The notes: generated by a model not told the origin, from the sequence alone. A stretch of 64,000 nt of DNA from Rhizobium binae (GCF_017357225.1 NZ_CP071604.1:685001-749000); one strand, 5' to 3'; positions 46,237 to 56,611 are shown, counted from the first letter of the stretch. A program made the numbers and translations.

Positions 46237-47724
46237 ATGTCGCTCACATCCGCACTTAATACCGCGCAGAACATATTCAACAATACCGGCACGCAGAGCA
46301 GTGTCGTATCGAACAATATCTCGAATGCGGGCAACAAGGATTATGTGCGCCGGCAGGCAATGCTTACCACGTCCCTGAACGGCGCGCAGGTCGTCAAGAT
46401 CGACCGGGCTCAGGAAGACGCCCTGCTGCGCCAATATCTCAAGTCGTCCTCTCAGGACAGCGCTCAGCAGACCCTGCTGAGCGGCCTCGAGGACCTGAAG
46501 TCGATTATGGGTGGCAACGACTATGAAACGTCGCCGTCCACCTATCTCGGGGTGTTCCAGCAGAAGCTCCAGGCCTTCCGCACGTCGCCCGGCAGCACCG
46601 TCGCCGCCCAAGGCGCCATCACCGCCGCTCAGGACGTCGCCAACTCGCTGAACAATGCCTCGCAATCCGTTCAGGACGTTCGTGCCGGCGCCGACAAGCA
46701 GATCGCTACCGCGGTCGATACACTGAACACGCTCCTCAGCCAGTTCGAGAAGGCCAACAACGCGGTGAAGACCGCGACGTCCTCGGGTGCGGATGCATCC
46801 GGCGCGCTCGACGAACGCGAGAAGGTGCTGAAGCAGATTTCGCAGATCGTCGGTGTCAGCGCGACGACGCGCGACAACAACGACATGGTGCTGAGCACGC
46901 CCGACGGGACGATCCTCTTCGAGACGATCCCGCGCAAGGTGACGTTCCAGGCGCAAGATGTCTACAACGCCAGCATCACTGGCAATGCGGTCTATATCGA
47001 CGGTGTCGCGCTGCCGCGCGGCGGTGGATCGACGACGACGGCGCAGGGGAGCCTCCAGTCGCTCCTTCAGGTCCGCGACGAGATCGCCCCCAACTTCCAG
47101 AAGCAGCTCGACGAAATCGCCCGCGGCCTTGTTTCTCTCTTCAAGGAGCAGAATACCGCTGGGCCGCCGGCCTATGTGCCCGGCCTGTTTACCTGGAGCG
47201 GCGGCACCGTCGATACCGGCGGCACTGCGATTGCCGGCATGGCGTCGACCATCAGCGTCAGCAGCCGTGTGATCACATCGCAGGGCGGCGACCCGATGCG
47301 GCTGCGCGATGGCGGCGTCAACGTCAACGGCGTCGTCAACAATCCCGCCGGCCTCAGTGGCTACACGACGGACCTCGACCGCCTTTACACCGCCTTGGGC
47401 GCCGACATCGATTTCGATCCGGCGGCAGGTCCGGCAGTCGGCTTCGACGCTACGACGGGGATCGATTCGAACGTCAGCATCATGGAATACGCGACCAATT
47501 CCCTCGGCTGGCTCGAGCAGTATCGCAGCAATGCCACGACGGCTGCGGAAAATACCTCGGCGGCCCTGTCGCGCTCCGACGAAGCCTATTCCAACGAAAC
47601 CGGTGTCAACCTCGACGAGGAACTGACGCTGCTTCTCGATATCGAACAGTCCTACAAAGCGGCGACCAAGATTCTTAACGCTGTCGACGAAATGTTGAAG
47701 TCATTGCTGGATATCGCGAGTTAA
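46237..47724 (+). CDS. flgK: Hook-filament junction protein FlgK
   Basis: 495 residues. N-terminal NNISNAGNKDYVRRQA (near residue 26), C-terminal SNETGVNLDEELTLLLDIEQSYKAATKILNAVDEM. Sits at the hook tip before the filament; likely chaperoned by a FlgN-type protein (see 54336). Confidence 0.96.
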   Translation: MSLTSALNTAQNIFNNTGTQSSVVSNNISNAGNKDYVRRQAMLTTSLNGAQVVKIDRAQEDALLRQYLKSSSQDSAQQTLLSGLEDLKSIMGGNDYETSPSTYLGVFQQKLQAFRTSPGSTVAAQGAITAAQDVANSLNNASQSVQDVRAGADKQIATAVDTLNTLLSQFEKANNAVKTATSSGADASGALDEREKVLKQISQIVGVSATTRDNNDMVLSTPDGTILFETIPRKVTFQAQDVYNASITGNAVYIDGVALPRGGGSTTTAQGSLQSLLQVRDEIAPNFQKQLDEIARGLVSLFKEQNTAGPPAYVPGLFTWSGGTVDTGGTAIAGMASTISVSSRVITSQGGDPMRLRDGGVNVNGVVNNPAGLSGYTTDLDRLYTALGADIDFDPAAGPAVGFDATTGIDSNVSIMEYATNSLGWLEQYRSNATTAAENTSAALSRSDEAYSNETGVNLDEELTLLLDIEQSYKAATKILNAVDEMLKSLLDIAS

Positions 47725-47727
47725 GCC

Positions 47728-48780
47728 ATGAAGAGCTCATTTATTTCAAGTAGCGCCATTCAAAGTGCGATGCGCTTGACGATCCGTCAGGCACAGAACC
47801 AGATGACGAAGGCGACGATGGAAGCAACGACGGGAGTCTATGCGGATATCGGTGTCTCGCTCGGCGGCAACGCTGCCAGAAGCGTCGACTTCACCCGCGA
47901 GACCGACCGGATCGATTCGATCAAATCAAGCAATTCGCTTGTCAGCGCCCGCATGGAATCCTCGCAGCTCGGCCTGTCCAAGATGAAGGACGTCGGCGAT
48001 GGCCTGGTTTCGAAGCTGACCGCGCTGCAGGGCAGTCACGATCCGGGCAGCATCACCGTCGCCATCCAGTCGGCGACCAGCGCGCTGTCGACCATGATGG
48101 ATACGGCCAATACCATGGTGAACGGCGAATATCTGTTCTCCGGCATCAACACCGACGTGCAGCCGCTGACCGACAAGACGACCGCCACGAGTGCGGCGAT
48201 CGTCACGGCGCTGAACAGCTACGCCGCTGGTCTTGCTCCGCCGAAGGCCGTCAGCGATCTCACCGGCACCGAAATGGAGACCTTCATCACGACGACGGTC
48301 GAGCCGATGTTCAGTGAGGCCAATTGGACCAATGCGGCGACCGGATGGTCGCAGGCATCGAGCCAGAACATGACGAGCCGCATCAGCAACTCGGAAGTGA
48401 TCGAATCCTCGACCAACGCCAATTCCGAAGGCATGCGTTATCTTGCGCTCGCCTCGGTCATGACCTCCGCGCTGCTCGGCCAGAACCTCAGCACGGATGC
48501 AATGACGACTGTCTCCAAGCAGGCTATCAGCTACACGGCCAAGGCGACCAGCGGCCTGGTGACGCAGGCAAGCCAGCTTGGCCTCTCCCAGGAGCGTGTC
48601 AAGAAATCCAACGACGCTCTCGACGCGCAGTCGAACATCATCAAGAACAAGCTGGTGGATCTTCAGGGCGTTGATCCCTACGAAGCCTCGACCCTTGTCA
48701 AGACTTTGGAAACACAGCTTGAAACCGCTTACACGATCGTTTCGAAGATCCAGCAGTTGAGTCTCGTAAACTACCTTTGA
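47728..48780 (+). CDS. flgL: Hook-filament junction protein FlgL
   Basis: 350 residues with flagellin-like ends (QAQNQMTKATMEATTGVYAD and LVDLQGVDPYEASTLVKTLETQLETAYTIVSKIQ). Second junction protein, three bases after flgK. Confidence 0.94.
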   Translation: MKSSFISSSAIQSAMRLTIRQAQNQMTKATMEATTGVYADIGVSLGGNAARSVDFTRETDRIDSIKSSNSLVSARMESSQLGLSKMKDVGDGLVSKLTALQGSHDPGSITVAIQSATSALSTMMDTANTMVNGEYLFSGINTDVQPLTDKTTATSAAIVTALNSYAAGLAPPKAVSDLTGTEMETFITTTVEPMFSEANWTNAATGWSQASSQNMTSRISNSEVIESSTNANSEGMRYLALASVMTSALLGQNLSTDAMTTVSKQAISYTAKATSGLVTQASQLGLSQERVKKSNDALDAQSNIIKNKLVDLQGVDPYEASTLVKTLETQLETAYTIVSKIQQLSLVNYL

Positions 48781-48816
48781 TGAGCAAAGGCGCGCAATAT
48801 AAAGAAGGATGCATGA

Positions 48817-49164
48817 ATGTATCAGTTCTCATATGCCGAAGTCATGCAGGACTCGGTGGCCGACGCGAAAGAGCGGGAATGGCAGGTTCTTGACCGGTCC
48901 ATAGAACTGCTGGCGTTGGCGCGCGACAAGGAAAAATACGGTCGGGAAGCCATTGATGCCCTGTTTTATACGCGTCGGGTGTGGATCAGCTTCATCGAGG
49001 ATCTGAAGCATCCGGACAACCAGCTGGATGTTCAGCTCAGGGCCAATCTCATCTCGATCGCAATCTGGATATTGAAGGAATGCGACCGGATCAGAAAACG
49101 TCTGTCTAATAACTACCAGGGCATCATCGACGTTACCACCATCATCAGGGATGGACTTAAATGA
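48817..49164 (+). CDS. flaF: Flagellin regulator FlaF
   Basis: 115 residues, all-helical, with the family pattern [23 protein letters not shown] near the middle. In Caulobacter FlaF is a flagellin secretion/translation factor that acts with FlbT. Stop overlaps flbT by four bases. Confidence 0.93.
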   Translation: MYQFSYAEVMQDSVADAKEREWQVLDRSIELLALARDKEKYGREAIDALFYTRRVWISFIEDLKHPDNQLDVQLRANLISIAIWILKECDRIRKRLSNNYQGIIDVTTIIRDGLK

Positions 49165-49610
49165 AAAGTACACTACGCATTTCTCTGAAAGCCGGGGAAA
49201 GAATCTTCATCAACGGCGCCGTCCTGCGTGTCGACCGCAAGGTCGCGCTGGAATTCCTGAATGATGTGACGTTCCTTCTCGAAAATCACGTCCTGCAGCC
49301 GGAAGGTGCGACGACGCCCCTGCGCCAGCTCTACTTTATCGCGCAGATGATCCTCATCAACCCCGAGGGCAAGGAGCACTCGACGGCGATGTTCCGCAAG
49401 TCGATCACCATGCTGCTCACCTGCTTCAAGAATGAAGAGATCCTCGCCGAACTGAAGCGCATCGACGCACTTGTGTCGACCGGCCGCGCCTTCGACGCGC
49501 TGAAGGCGATCCGCGGTCTCTACGCGATCGAAGACAATATTCTCAACAACCACGAACTGCCGCCGACGATGGTCGAGCAGATCCGCAAGGAGATCGCACC
49601 ATGGCGGTAG
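49161..49610 (+). CDS. flbT: Flagellin post-transcriptional repressor FlbT
   Basis: 149 residues. FlbT of alphaproteobacteria binds flagellin mRNA leaders and controls their stability. Marks: [21 protein letters not shown] at the start, [26 protein letters not shown] in the middle. Its last 10 bases overlap flgD. The flaB and flaC mRNA leaders share CAACAAGGGGCAA and are possible targets. Confidence 0.94.
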   Translation: MKSTLRISLKAGERIFINGAVLRVDRKVALEFLNDVTFLLENHVLQPEGATTPLRQLYFIAQMILINPEGKEHSTAMFRKSITMLLTCFKNEEILAELKRIDALVSTGRAFDALKAIRGLYAIEDNILNNHELPPTMVEQIRKEIAPWR

Positions 49611-50026
49611 ATGCAACGTCAAAGGTGACGAGCTCGACCTCGACCGGCACGTCAAGCTCGACCCAGAAGGCGACGCTGAACTACGACAACTTCCTTCAGC
49701 TGCTCATCGCGCAGATGAAGAACCAGGATCCGACCGATCCGATGGATGCCAGCGAGCAGGTCGCTCAGCTTGCCACTTTCTCGCAGGTCGAGCAGACGAT
49801 CCAGACCAACACCAAGCTGGACACGCTTCTGGCAAGCTCGAGCCTGACGCAGGCCAGCAGCTATGTCGGCAAATATATGGAAAGCGCCGACGGCACCGTC
49901 AAAGGTGTCATCGATTCCGTCAAGGTTTATTCCGACGGCATCATTGCGACGACGGCGGATGGCGGTAAGATACTCGTGCAGGCGGGAATCACTGTTGCCG
50001 ACGAGGCGCCGAGCAGCAGCTCCTGA
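49601..50026 (+). CDS. flgD: Flagellar hook cap protein FlgD (short form)
   Basis: 141 residues against 231 in E. coli. The N-terminal FlgD pattern [38 protein letters not shown] is clear; the C-terminal Tudor/FN3 part is reduced, as in other rhizobia. Starts inside flbT. Confidence 0.93.
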   Translation: MAVDATSKVTSSTSTGTSSSTQKATLNYDNFLQLLIAQMKNQDPTDPMDASEQVAQLATFSQVEQTIQTNTKLDTLLASSSLTQASSYVGKYMESADGTVKGVIDSVKVYSDGIIATTADGGKILVQAGITVADEAPSSSS

Positions 50027-50114
50027 TGCGAAAGGCGCCGAGGCGCCTGGTTGGCCGATCAATCGCAGCCCGGCTATGGCGGGCTGCTTCGAGGCGATAT
50101 GAGGTTGCCTTCAG

Positions 50115-50381
50115 ATGAATGAAGCTGATGCATTGGATCTGTTCCAGGCCGCGATCTGGACGGTCCTGATTGCCGCCGGTCCTGCCGTGATCGCCGCGAT
50201 GGTGGTGGGTCTCGTGATCGCTCTGATCCAGGCCTTGACCCAGGTGCAGGAAGCGACGCTGACCTTCGTGCCGAAGATCGTCGCGGTGCTCATCACGGTC
50301 GGCGTTACCGCGCCCTTTGTCGGCTCCCAGATCTCGATTTTCACCAATCTGGTCTTCTCGCGCATTCAATCCGGCTTCTGA
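50115..50381 (+). CDS. fliQ: Flagellar export gate protein FliQ
   Basis: 88 residues, two membrane helices and the FliQ signature VGLVIALIQALTQVQEATLTFVPKIV. Member of the FliPQR pore. Separated from flgD by 88 bases. Confidence 0.96.
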   Translation: MNEADALDLFQAAIWTVLIAAGPAVIAAMVVGLVIALIQALTQVQEATLTFVPKIVAVLITVGVTAPFVGSQISIFTNLVFSRIQSGF

Positions 50382-50471
50382 GCCACCTTCGCGCAAGCTT
50401 CGCCATTTAACTGTCGGTGCGAACTGGGCGGACCTCGTTTCCGCCTCCTCTCATGAAGAGACGGAACTGTC

Positions 50472-52559
50472 ATGGCGCAACCACCTGCACTCCCCCTTCC
50501 GAAAGTCGCCCCCAGCCTGCGCGATGTCGGTTTTGCCCTCGGCATTGTCGGCATCATCTGCATTCTCTTCCTGCCGATTCCGCCGTTCCTGATCGATATG
50601 GGACTGGCCTTCTCGATCGCCTTTTCGGTGCTGATCCTGATGGTCGCGCTGTGGATCCAGAAGCCGCTCGACTTTTCGTCCTTTCCGACCATCCTGCTGA
50701 TCGCGACAATGACCAGGCTGGCGCTGAACATCGCCACCACCCGCGTCATCCTGTCCCACGGCAATGAAGGCCACGATGCCGCCGGCGGCGTCATTGCCGG
50801 TTTCGCAAGCCTGGTGATGTCCGGCGACTTCGTCATCGGTCTGATCGTCTTCCTGATTCTGATCACCATCAACTTCATCGTCATCACCAAAGGCGCCACG
50901 CGTATCGCCGAAGTCGGCGCCCGTTTCACGCTGGATGCCATCCCCGGCAAGCAGATGTCGATCGATGCCGATCTCTCGGCCGGCATTATCGATGAGAGGG
51001 AAGCCCAGCGCCGGCGCAGGGAGCTCGAGGAGGAAAGCTCCTTCTTCGGTGCGATGGACGGTGCCTCGAAGTTCGTGCGCGGCGATGCCGTCGCCGGCCT
51101 CATCATCACCGCCATTAACGTCTTCGGTGGCATCATCATCGGCTATTTCCGTCACGGCATGCAGATTGGCGAGGCGGCTGACGTTTTCGTCAAGCTCTCC
51201 GTCGGCGACGGCCTGGTCTCGCAGATGCCGGCCCTCATCGTCTCACTCGCCGCCGGCCTTCTCGTCTCCCGCGGCGGCACCACCGGCTCCACCGACCAGG
51301 CGGTCGTCAACCAGCTGAGCGGCTATCCCCGCGCGCTCTCCATCTCGGCCGTGCTGATGTTCGTCCTGGCGCTGATGCCGGGCCTGCCGTTCGTCCCCTT
51401 CGTGATCCTCGGCAGCCTTCTCGCCTTCGGCGCCTGGTTCATTCCGCGTCAGGTCGAGGCTGAAAACAAGCTTCGCCGCGAACAGGAGGAAAAGAAGGTC
51501 GTCCAGAGCAAGGAGCTGGAGAAGGATTCGGTCAAGTCCGTGTTGCGCACCTCCGAAATCGAGCTGGCGCTCGGCAAGATGGTCTCGACGCGACTGCTCG
51601 GCGCCCATCAGGAACTGGCCTTCCGCGTCGGCAAGATGCGCAAGAAGTTCGCCACGCAATACGGTTTTGTCGTCCCTGAAATCAAGGTCACCGACGATAT
51701 CGCCATCGCCGAGAAATCTTATCAAATCCGCATTCATGGCACGACGGTCGCCTCCAATCTCTTGCGCGTCGGCGAGGTCCTGGTCGTCACCGGCGCCGGC
51801 CGGCGCCCGAGCATTCCGGGCGACGAAATCCGCGAGCCCGCTTTCGGCATGCCGGCCGTCTCGATCCTCGAAAACTTCGCCGACGATCTGAAACGCGAGG
51901 GTTTCCAGCCGATCGACAATGTCTCCGTGGTGCTGACCCATATGAGCGAGGTCATTCGCAACAACCTGCCGCAGCTTCTGTCCTACAAGGACGTCAAGGT
52001 GCTGATCGATCGCCTCGACCCGGAATACAAGAAGCTCGCCGACGAGATCTGCTCTTCGCACATGTCCTATTCCGGCCTGCAGGCGGTTCTCAAGCTCCTG
52101 CTTGCCGAGCGCGTCTCGATCCGCAACCTCCACCTCATTCTCGAGGCGGTGGCCGAGCTTGCGCCGCATGTCAGGAAGACCGAGCAGATTGTCGAGCACG
52201 TCCGCATCCGCATGGCCCAGCAGCTCTGCGGCGATCTTGCCGACAACGGCGTGCTGCGCGTGCTGAGGCTCGGCAGCAAATGGGATCTGGCCTTCCACCA
52301 GGCGCTGAAACGCGATTCCAAGGGCGAGGTGATCGAGTTCGACATCGACCCCAGAAGCCTGGAGGAGTTTAGCGAGCAGGCAAGCAAAGTTATCCGTGAG
52401 TTCATGGATCGCGGCCTGCCATTCGCCCTTGTCACGTCGCCGGAAACACGCTCCTATGTGCGCATGATCATCGAACGGCTGTTCGCCACGCTGCCGGTCC
52501 TGTCGCATGTCGAACTGGCCAAGGGCATCGAGATAAAGATTTTGGGCTCGATTTCATGA
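50472..52559 (+). CDS. flhA: Flagellar export gate protein FlhA
   Basis: 695 residues. Eight membrane helices in the first ~320 residues with the FHIPEP-type signature [30 protein letters not shown] near 140-170, a linker, and the cytoplasmic ring domain that docks chaperone-substrate pairs. Stop overlaps fliR. Confidence 0.97.
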   Translation: MAQPPALPLPKVAPSLRDVGFALGIVGIICILFLPIPPFLIDMGLAFSIAFSVLILMVALWIQKPLDFSSFPTILLIATMTRLALNIATTRVILSHGNEGHDAAGGVIAGFASLVMSGDFVIGLIVFLILITINFIVITKGATRIAEVGARFTLDAIPGKQMSIDADLSAGIIDEREAQRRRRELEEESSFFGAMDGASKFVRGDAVAGLIITAINVFGGIIIGYFRHGMQIGEAADVFVKLSVGDGLVSQMPALIVSLAAGLLVSRGGTTGSTDQAVVNQLSGYPRALSISAVLMFVLALMPGLPFVPFVILGSLLAFGAWFIPRQVEAENKLRREQEEKKVVQSKELEKDSVKSVLRTSEIELALGKMVSTRLLGAHQELAFRVGKMRKKFATQYGFVVPEIKVTDDIAIAEKSYQIRIHGTTVASNLLRVGEVLVVTGAGRRPSIPGDEIREPAFGMPAVSILENFADDLKREGFQPIDNVSVVLTHMSEVIRNNLPQLLSYKDVKVLIDRLDPEYKKLADEICSSHMSYSGLQAVLKLLLAERVSIRNLHLILEAVAELAPHVRKTEQIVEHVRIRMAQQLCGDLADNGVLRVLRLGSKWDLAFHQALKRDSKGEVIEFDIDPRSLEEFSEQASKVIREFMDRGLPFALVTSPETRSYVRMIIERLFATLPVLSHVELAKGIEIKILGSIS

Positions 52560-53308
52560 TATCAGACCCGCAAGGGACCGTTCTCGCGTTGTTTCTGGTT
52601 TTCTGCCGGATCGGCGGCTGTGTGCTGGCCCTTCCGGGTTTTTCCTCGGCGCGCGTGCCCGAGCAACTGCGCGTCTTCATCGCCGGGGCGCTGTCGATCG
52701 CGCTCATGCCGCTGCTCTGGGACACGGTCTATCCGGCTGTCCACACCGGATCTGCAACCTATATCGGCCTGATTTTCAGCGAATCGCTGGTCGGCGTGAT
52801 GTACGGCATGCTGGCCAGAATCTATACGCTCGGCATGCAGTTCGCCGCAACGATCATCGCCATGATGGTCGGTTATACCCAGCCGGGCTCCGCCGACGTC
52901 ATCGAAGACGCGCCGGAGACCAGCCTTTCCGGCTTCATCACCTTTGCCGGCATCATGATCCTCTTCATCATGGATTTCCATCACATCGTCTTCCGCGCGC
53001 TGGTCGATTCCTACACGACCATGCCGTTCGGCGGATTGACGCAGATGCGCGCGACGCTGATCTCCTTTACCGACACGCTGGAGCAGACCACTTACATCAT
53101 GCTGCGGCTGTCGAGCCCGTTTCTGATTTACGGCATGATCTTCAACGTCTCGATCGGCTTCATCAACAAGCTGGCGCCGCAGATCCCGGTCTATTTTATT
53201 TCCACGCCCTATCTGCTGATGGGCGGGCTCTTCCTGTTTTATGTCTCGGTCGCGGCGCTGGTCAGCCAGTTCGGCCAGGCCTTCGGTTCGATCTATATGG
53301 GGCGATGA
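52556..53308 (+). CDS. fliR: Flagellar export gate protein FliR
   Basis: 250 residues, about six membrane helices. Family marks [34 protein letters not shown] and [28 protein letters not shown]. Completes the FliPQR pore. ATGA overlap with flhA. Confidence 0.96.
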   Translation: MISDPQGTVLALFLVFCRIGGCVLALPGFSSARVPEQLRVFIAGALSIALMPLLWDTVYPAVHTGSATYIGLIFSESLVGVMYGMLARIYTLGMQFAATIIAMMVGYTQPGSADVIEDAPETSLSGFITFAGIMILFIMDFHHIVFRALVDSYTTMPFGGLTQMRATLISFTDTLEQTTYIMLRLSSPFLIYGMIFNVSIGFINKLAPQIPVYFISTPYLLMGGLFLFYVSVAALVSQFGQAFGSIYMGR

Positions 53309-53315
53309 GGCTGGT

Positions 53316-53729
53316 ATGATCGAGAAGGGCCGCTCCCAAAAACTCAAGCGTCTGCTGTCGGTGCAGCGGCATATCGAGAGGATGGCGGAGAACGACCTGG
53401 CCGAAACCAGCCGTCAGCGCATCGAGGTCAATGCGGCGATGGACGATGTCATCGTCGCTCTCGGTTCGATGGACCCCGTTCACCACGCCTTCTCGCAGAA
53501 TTACGCCGACCGATTCGGCAGGCTGACGATCAAGGATCAGCAGCTGACCGGCATGCAGCAGATCCACGAGATGCGGCTGACGCGCGAACGCGCCAAGGCA
53601 GATCGGCTGGAAGAGGGCATGAAAGAGGCTCTCGATGCCGAGCGTCGCGAGGCCGACGACAATGCCGTCTATGATGTGATCGATCAACAATTCGCAACAC
53701 CAGCCTCCAGCAAGCTTCAAAAACCATAG
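53316..53729 (+). CDS. FliJ-like coiled-coil protein
   Basis: 137 residues from ATG 53316; the upstream open frame only shadows fliR. No membrane helix; nearly all predicted coiled coil with charged heptads: SQKLKRLLSVQRHIERMAEN at the start and MQQIHEMRLTRERAKADRLE. Size and the KL-RLL-VQR start resemble FliJ, the export ATPase stalk and chaperone escort. No other fliJ is in the window. Confidence 0.6.
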   Translation: MIEKGRSQKLKRLLSVQRHIERMAENDLAETSRQRIEVNAAMDDVIVALGSMDPVHHAFSQNYADRFGRLTIKDQQLTGMQQIHEMRLTRERAKADRLEEGMKEALDAERREADDNAVYDVIDQQFATPASSKLQKP

Positions 53730-53760
53730 TCGTTACGATCTTAATTTAGAGGATTGTAAC

Positions 53761-54324
53761 GTGGCTATTTCGCCCCCCAGTGATCTGGTCCTGGACGTGG
53801 TCAAAGCCGCCGACCCCATGGAGGTTCAGGCGGCCCAGGAAAAATTGAAGGCAAACCGTGCGGCCTTTGCCGCAACGAGCCTCGCCGAGAACGGCAAGGG
53901 CTTCTCCAATACGGTCGACGTTCTCGATCATATCGGCCAGAAGAGCGGCCTTTCCAACGTTCAGAACCGCACCAAGACCGAGGAGGTTCCGGAAAGCTAC
54001 CGGAAGTTCGAGGCTATGGTGCTGCAGAACTTCGTCAAGTCGATGCTGCCGAGTGAAAGTGAAGACGTCTACGGCAAGGGAGCGACCGGCGATATCTGGA
54101 AGGGGATGATGGCCGAGCAGCTCGGCAACACCATGGCCAAGGGCGACGGCATCGGCATTGCCAAGCAGATGTACAGCGAGCAGCTGCGCCGACAGGAAGG
54201 CAAGATCGTCAATGCCTCGACCGATGATCGTGACCGCAACACCGCACTCAGCATGATCGACGACTTCCAGCGCAAGACCTTTGGCACGCCGACGGCGGAC
54301 GCCAAGACGGCAAGCGACGCATAA
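53761..54324 (+). CDS. flgJ: Flagellar rod-assembly protein FlgJ (rod-binding domain only)
   Basis: 187 residues from GTG 53761 (AGAGGA seven bases upstream). Contains the rod-binding pattern YRKFEAMVLQNFVKSMLPSESEDVYGKGATGDIWKGMMAEQLGN; lacks the muramidase domain that enteric FlgJ has at its C-terminus. The transglycosylase at 43247 probably supplies that activity. Confidence 0.9.
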   Translation: MAISPPSDLVLDVVKAADPMEVQAAQEKLKANRAAFAATSLAENGKGFSNTVDVLDHIGQKSGLSNVQNRTKTEEVPESYRKFEAMVLQNFVKSMLPSESEDVYGKGATGDIWKGMMAEQLGNTMAKGDGIGIAKQMYSEQLRRQEGKIVNASTDDRDRNTALSMIDDFQRKTFGTPTADAKTASDA

Positions 54325-54335
54325 TCGAGGGTACA

Positions 54336-54701
54336 ATGGAAATAATCTCGAACGAATACAGGATCAAATCCGTTCTCGGACGCCTCGAAATGATCATCGA
54401 CAATGAGAATACTCGGATCGGCAACGATCCGCAGTTCGATCTCAAGGTCTCCAATGCGCACAAGAGCCGCTGCCTCTACGAGCTGTCGATGCTTTTCCGC
54501 GATACCGATCCGGCCGAGCTTGCCGCTGCCCATCTCGATCAGCTGCACGGCCTGAAGAAGAAGCTGGTGCTCAACGCCCGGCGTGTCGAAGCCCATCTTG
54601 AGGCGGTTCGCGCCGTCGCCGACCTCCTGAAGAATGCCGTTCAGGACGCCGACGGCGACGGCACCTATTCCCAGGAACAATTCGCCGCGCGTGGGAACTG
54701 A
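54336..54701 (+). CDS. FlgN-like flagellar export chaperone candidate
   Basis: 121 residues, all-helical, no signal. C-terminal part LVLNARRVEAHLEAVRAVADLL and then a GDGTYSQEQF tail resembles FlgN chaperones (long helix followed by Gly/Tyr). Follows flgJ by 11 bases. FlgK/FlgL would be its cargo. Homology is weak and by eye. Confidence 0.5.
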   Translation: MEIISNEYRIKSVLGRLEMIIDNENTRIGNDPQFDLKVSNAHKSRCLYELSMLFRDTDPAELAAAHLDQLHGLKKKLVLNARRVEAHLEAVRAVADLLKNAVQDADGDGTYSQEQFAARGN

Positions 54702-55240
54702 TGATCAAGCTCGTCCTCACCGGTATCTGGGTTTGCGCCATCACCTTGGCCTCGGTTTACTTTTCGGTGTACATGGCGACGGCACCAGCGCCCGCGGCTA
54801 CGGATTCCAAGCAGAGCGCGCTCGAACTGGTGAAGGGTGAAACGATCACGGTCCCGGTCATCGGCGATGGCGCGATCACCGGTTATTTCCTCGGCCGCAT
54901 TTCCTTCATGATGAACAAGGACATGCTGAAGGGCGTGACCTTGCCGCTGACCGAGATGACGACCGACGAACTTTTCAGCCTGCTCATCGGCAACAAGATG
55001 GTCGATCTCGCGCACATCAAATCCTTCGATCCGAAGGCGTTCCGCGAGGAGATCAAGAAGGGCATGAACGAGCGCCTCGGCGGCGAATATGTCGCCGAAG
55101 TGATGCTGGAGCAGCTCGATTATCTCTCCAAGGAAGAGGTCAGGCAAAACGCGGCCGGTGAGCCGAAGAAGCTCGGCGCTCCCGTCAAGATCATCGAAGG
55201 CGCCTCGGCCGGGGAAACGCCGGCGCCGACCGGCCATTGA
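54701..55240 (+). CDS. Membrane-anchored protein with FliL-like pattern, function unknown
   Basis: 179 residues, overlapping the preceding stop by one base. A helix at about 3-25 (LVLTGIWVCAITLASVYFSV) anchors it, with the rest presumably periplasmic. The stretch AFREEIKKGMNERLGGEYVAEVMLEQ at about 107-132 resembles the C-terminal pattern of FliL, which binds stators. True FliL is at 30198, so this would be a diverged second copy. Last gene of the flagellar block. Confidence 0.65.
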   Translation: MIKLVLTGIWVCAITLASVYFSVYMATAPAPAATDSKQSALELVKGETITVPVIGDGAITGYFLGRISFMMNKDMLKGVTLPLTEMTTDELFSLLIGNKMVDLAHIKSFDPKAFREEIKKGMNERLGGEYVAEVMLEQLDYLSKEEVRQNAAGEPKKLGAPVKIIEGASAGETPAPTGH

Positions 55241-55262
55241 AACAACGGATCATCGATGCACG

Positions 55263-55290
55263 AACGGCGCCTTCGGGCGCCGTTTGTCGT
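55263..55290 (+). terminator. Terminator ending the flagellar block
   Basis: A 9-bp stem AACGGCGCC / GGCGCCGTT with a TTCG tetraloop and a TTTGTCGTT tail, 22 bases after the last flagellar gene. Confidence 0.85.
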
Positions 55291-55534
55291 TGGGCCTGAC
55301 GTGGTTAATAAACCACTTATGCGAGCATCGAAATCCAAGGAATTTTCCTAAGGGTTGTTTGAAAGCCTCCTGTTATATCAGGTGTCACAGCTTGGCATGC
55401 GCCGTTTTCCGTGATCGGGGCGACGCCGTCCATGCGTGACGCGACCGGTCCTTTCGAGTCCTCCGGGTGCGGAAAAATATGGGCTTGTTTTCCGGGATGT
55501 CGGGCGCATGACGCACCCTCGGCAGGAGGTAGGA

Positions 55535-56374
55535 ATGAATTTGATTGCAAACTTCGCGGTGCTTGCGTCGCGGCGGACGATCTTCGATCTGCCGGTCTGC
55601 GATCTCGGCTGGGACGATGCCCTCGTTTTCATCAACGAGCTGGCCTCCATTCCCGTCGGCCAGACCGTCGTTTGCTTCGTCAACGCCCATAATATGCTGA
55701 CGGCGTTGCGCGACGACGAATATTACCGGATCATGTCGCACAATCTGGTGCTGCCGGATGGCATCGGCCTCAACATCGCATCGCAGATTGCCCATGGCTC
55801 GCCGTTTCCCGCCAATCTGAACGGCACCGATTTCGTGCCGGCCTTCCTTACCTTCATGGAGGCTCCGCGCCGCATCGGCCTGATCGGCGGCACGCGTTCG
55901 GTCGTCGAGGCAGCGGCCGAAAATTTCCGCAGGCACACCCCCTGGCATGAATTTGTCGTCATTTCCGACGGCTTTTTCGACAAGGTCGATTCCACTGATG
56001 TCACAGCGGAGATCGAACGCCAGAAGCCCGACATTCTGATCGTCGGCATGGGGACGCCGCTGCAGGAGAAATGGGTTCACGACAACATCCGCGCCGACCA
56101 TGCGCGTCTGGTGCTGACGGTAGGCGCGCTCTTCGACTTCGTCTCCGGCGCCGTTCCGCGGGCGCCGAAGACGGTGCGGATGATGCGACTGGAATGGGCC
56201 TATCGGCTGATACAGGAACCCGCGCGCCTCTGGCGGCGCTACATCATCGGCATTCCGGTCTTCCTCTTCCATGTCCTGCGTTATCGCTTCCGCCGCCGCG
56301 AAAGAATTCTCAGCCAGCCGGAAGAGCCTCGCAGCGTCTCGCAGCCGGCTGCCTATCGCAGGAAGGCGAGCTGA
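55535..56374 (+). CDS. WecG/TagA/CpsF-family glycosyltransferase (GT26)
   Basis: 279 residues from ATG 55535, with AGGAGG six bases upstream; 245 bases between the flagellar terminator and this start hold no gene. Family marks: VVCFVNAHNMLTALRDDEYY, LPDGIGLN, GGTRSVVEAAAENF, and VGMGTPLQEKW. These enzymes add ManNAcA-type or related sugars to a polyprenyl-linked precursor in surface polysaccharide synthesis. The C-terminus has Arg-rich, amphipathic segments. Confidence 0.9.
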   Translation: MNLIANFAVLASRRTIFDLPVCDLGWDDALVFINELASIPVGQTVVCFVNAHNMLTALRDDEYYRIMSHNLVLPDGIGLNIASQIAHGSPFPANLNGTDFVPAFLTFMEAPRRIGLIGGTRSVVEAAAENFRRHTPWHEFVVISDGFFDKVDSTDVTAEIERQKPDILIVGMGTPLQEKWVHDNIRADHARLVLTVGALFDFVSGAVPRAPKTVRMMRLEWAYRLIQEPARLWRRYIIGIPVFLFHVLRYRFRRRERILSQPEEPRSVSQPAAYRRKAS

Positions 56375-56386
56375 ACCGGCAGCGCC

Positions 56387-56440
56387 TAGAGCATGATGCC
56401 GAAAAGTGCAGGGTGTTTTCGGACGACATCCTGTTCTATC
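56387..56440. repeat. RIME-type intergenic repeat
   Basis: TAGAGCATGATGCCGAAAAG, a short spacer, then TTTTCGGACGACATC form a hairpin (GATG-CCGAAAA / TTTTCGG-ACATC) typical of Rhizobium intergenic mosaic elements. In the gap between the GT26 and Wzz-like genes. Confidence 0.75.
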
Positions 56441-56611
56441 GCGTTTGCCACATCTGCGAAGGGCGTCACCGGTTCGAATTCGACGTCGGACCGCAATTCT
56501 TGCCGGTCGCGGTTAACCATTTCTTTGCCATGAATATTTAGAGTCGTTTAATCATCTGCATCGCGTGCGGATCATTGAACTCGGCCATCATGTGCATGAG
56601 AAGTGGCGCAA

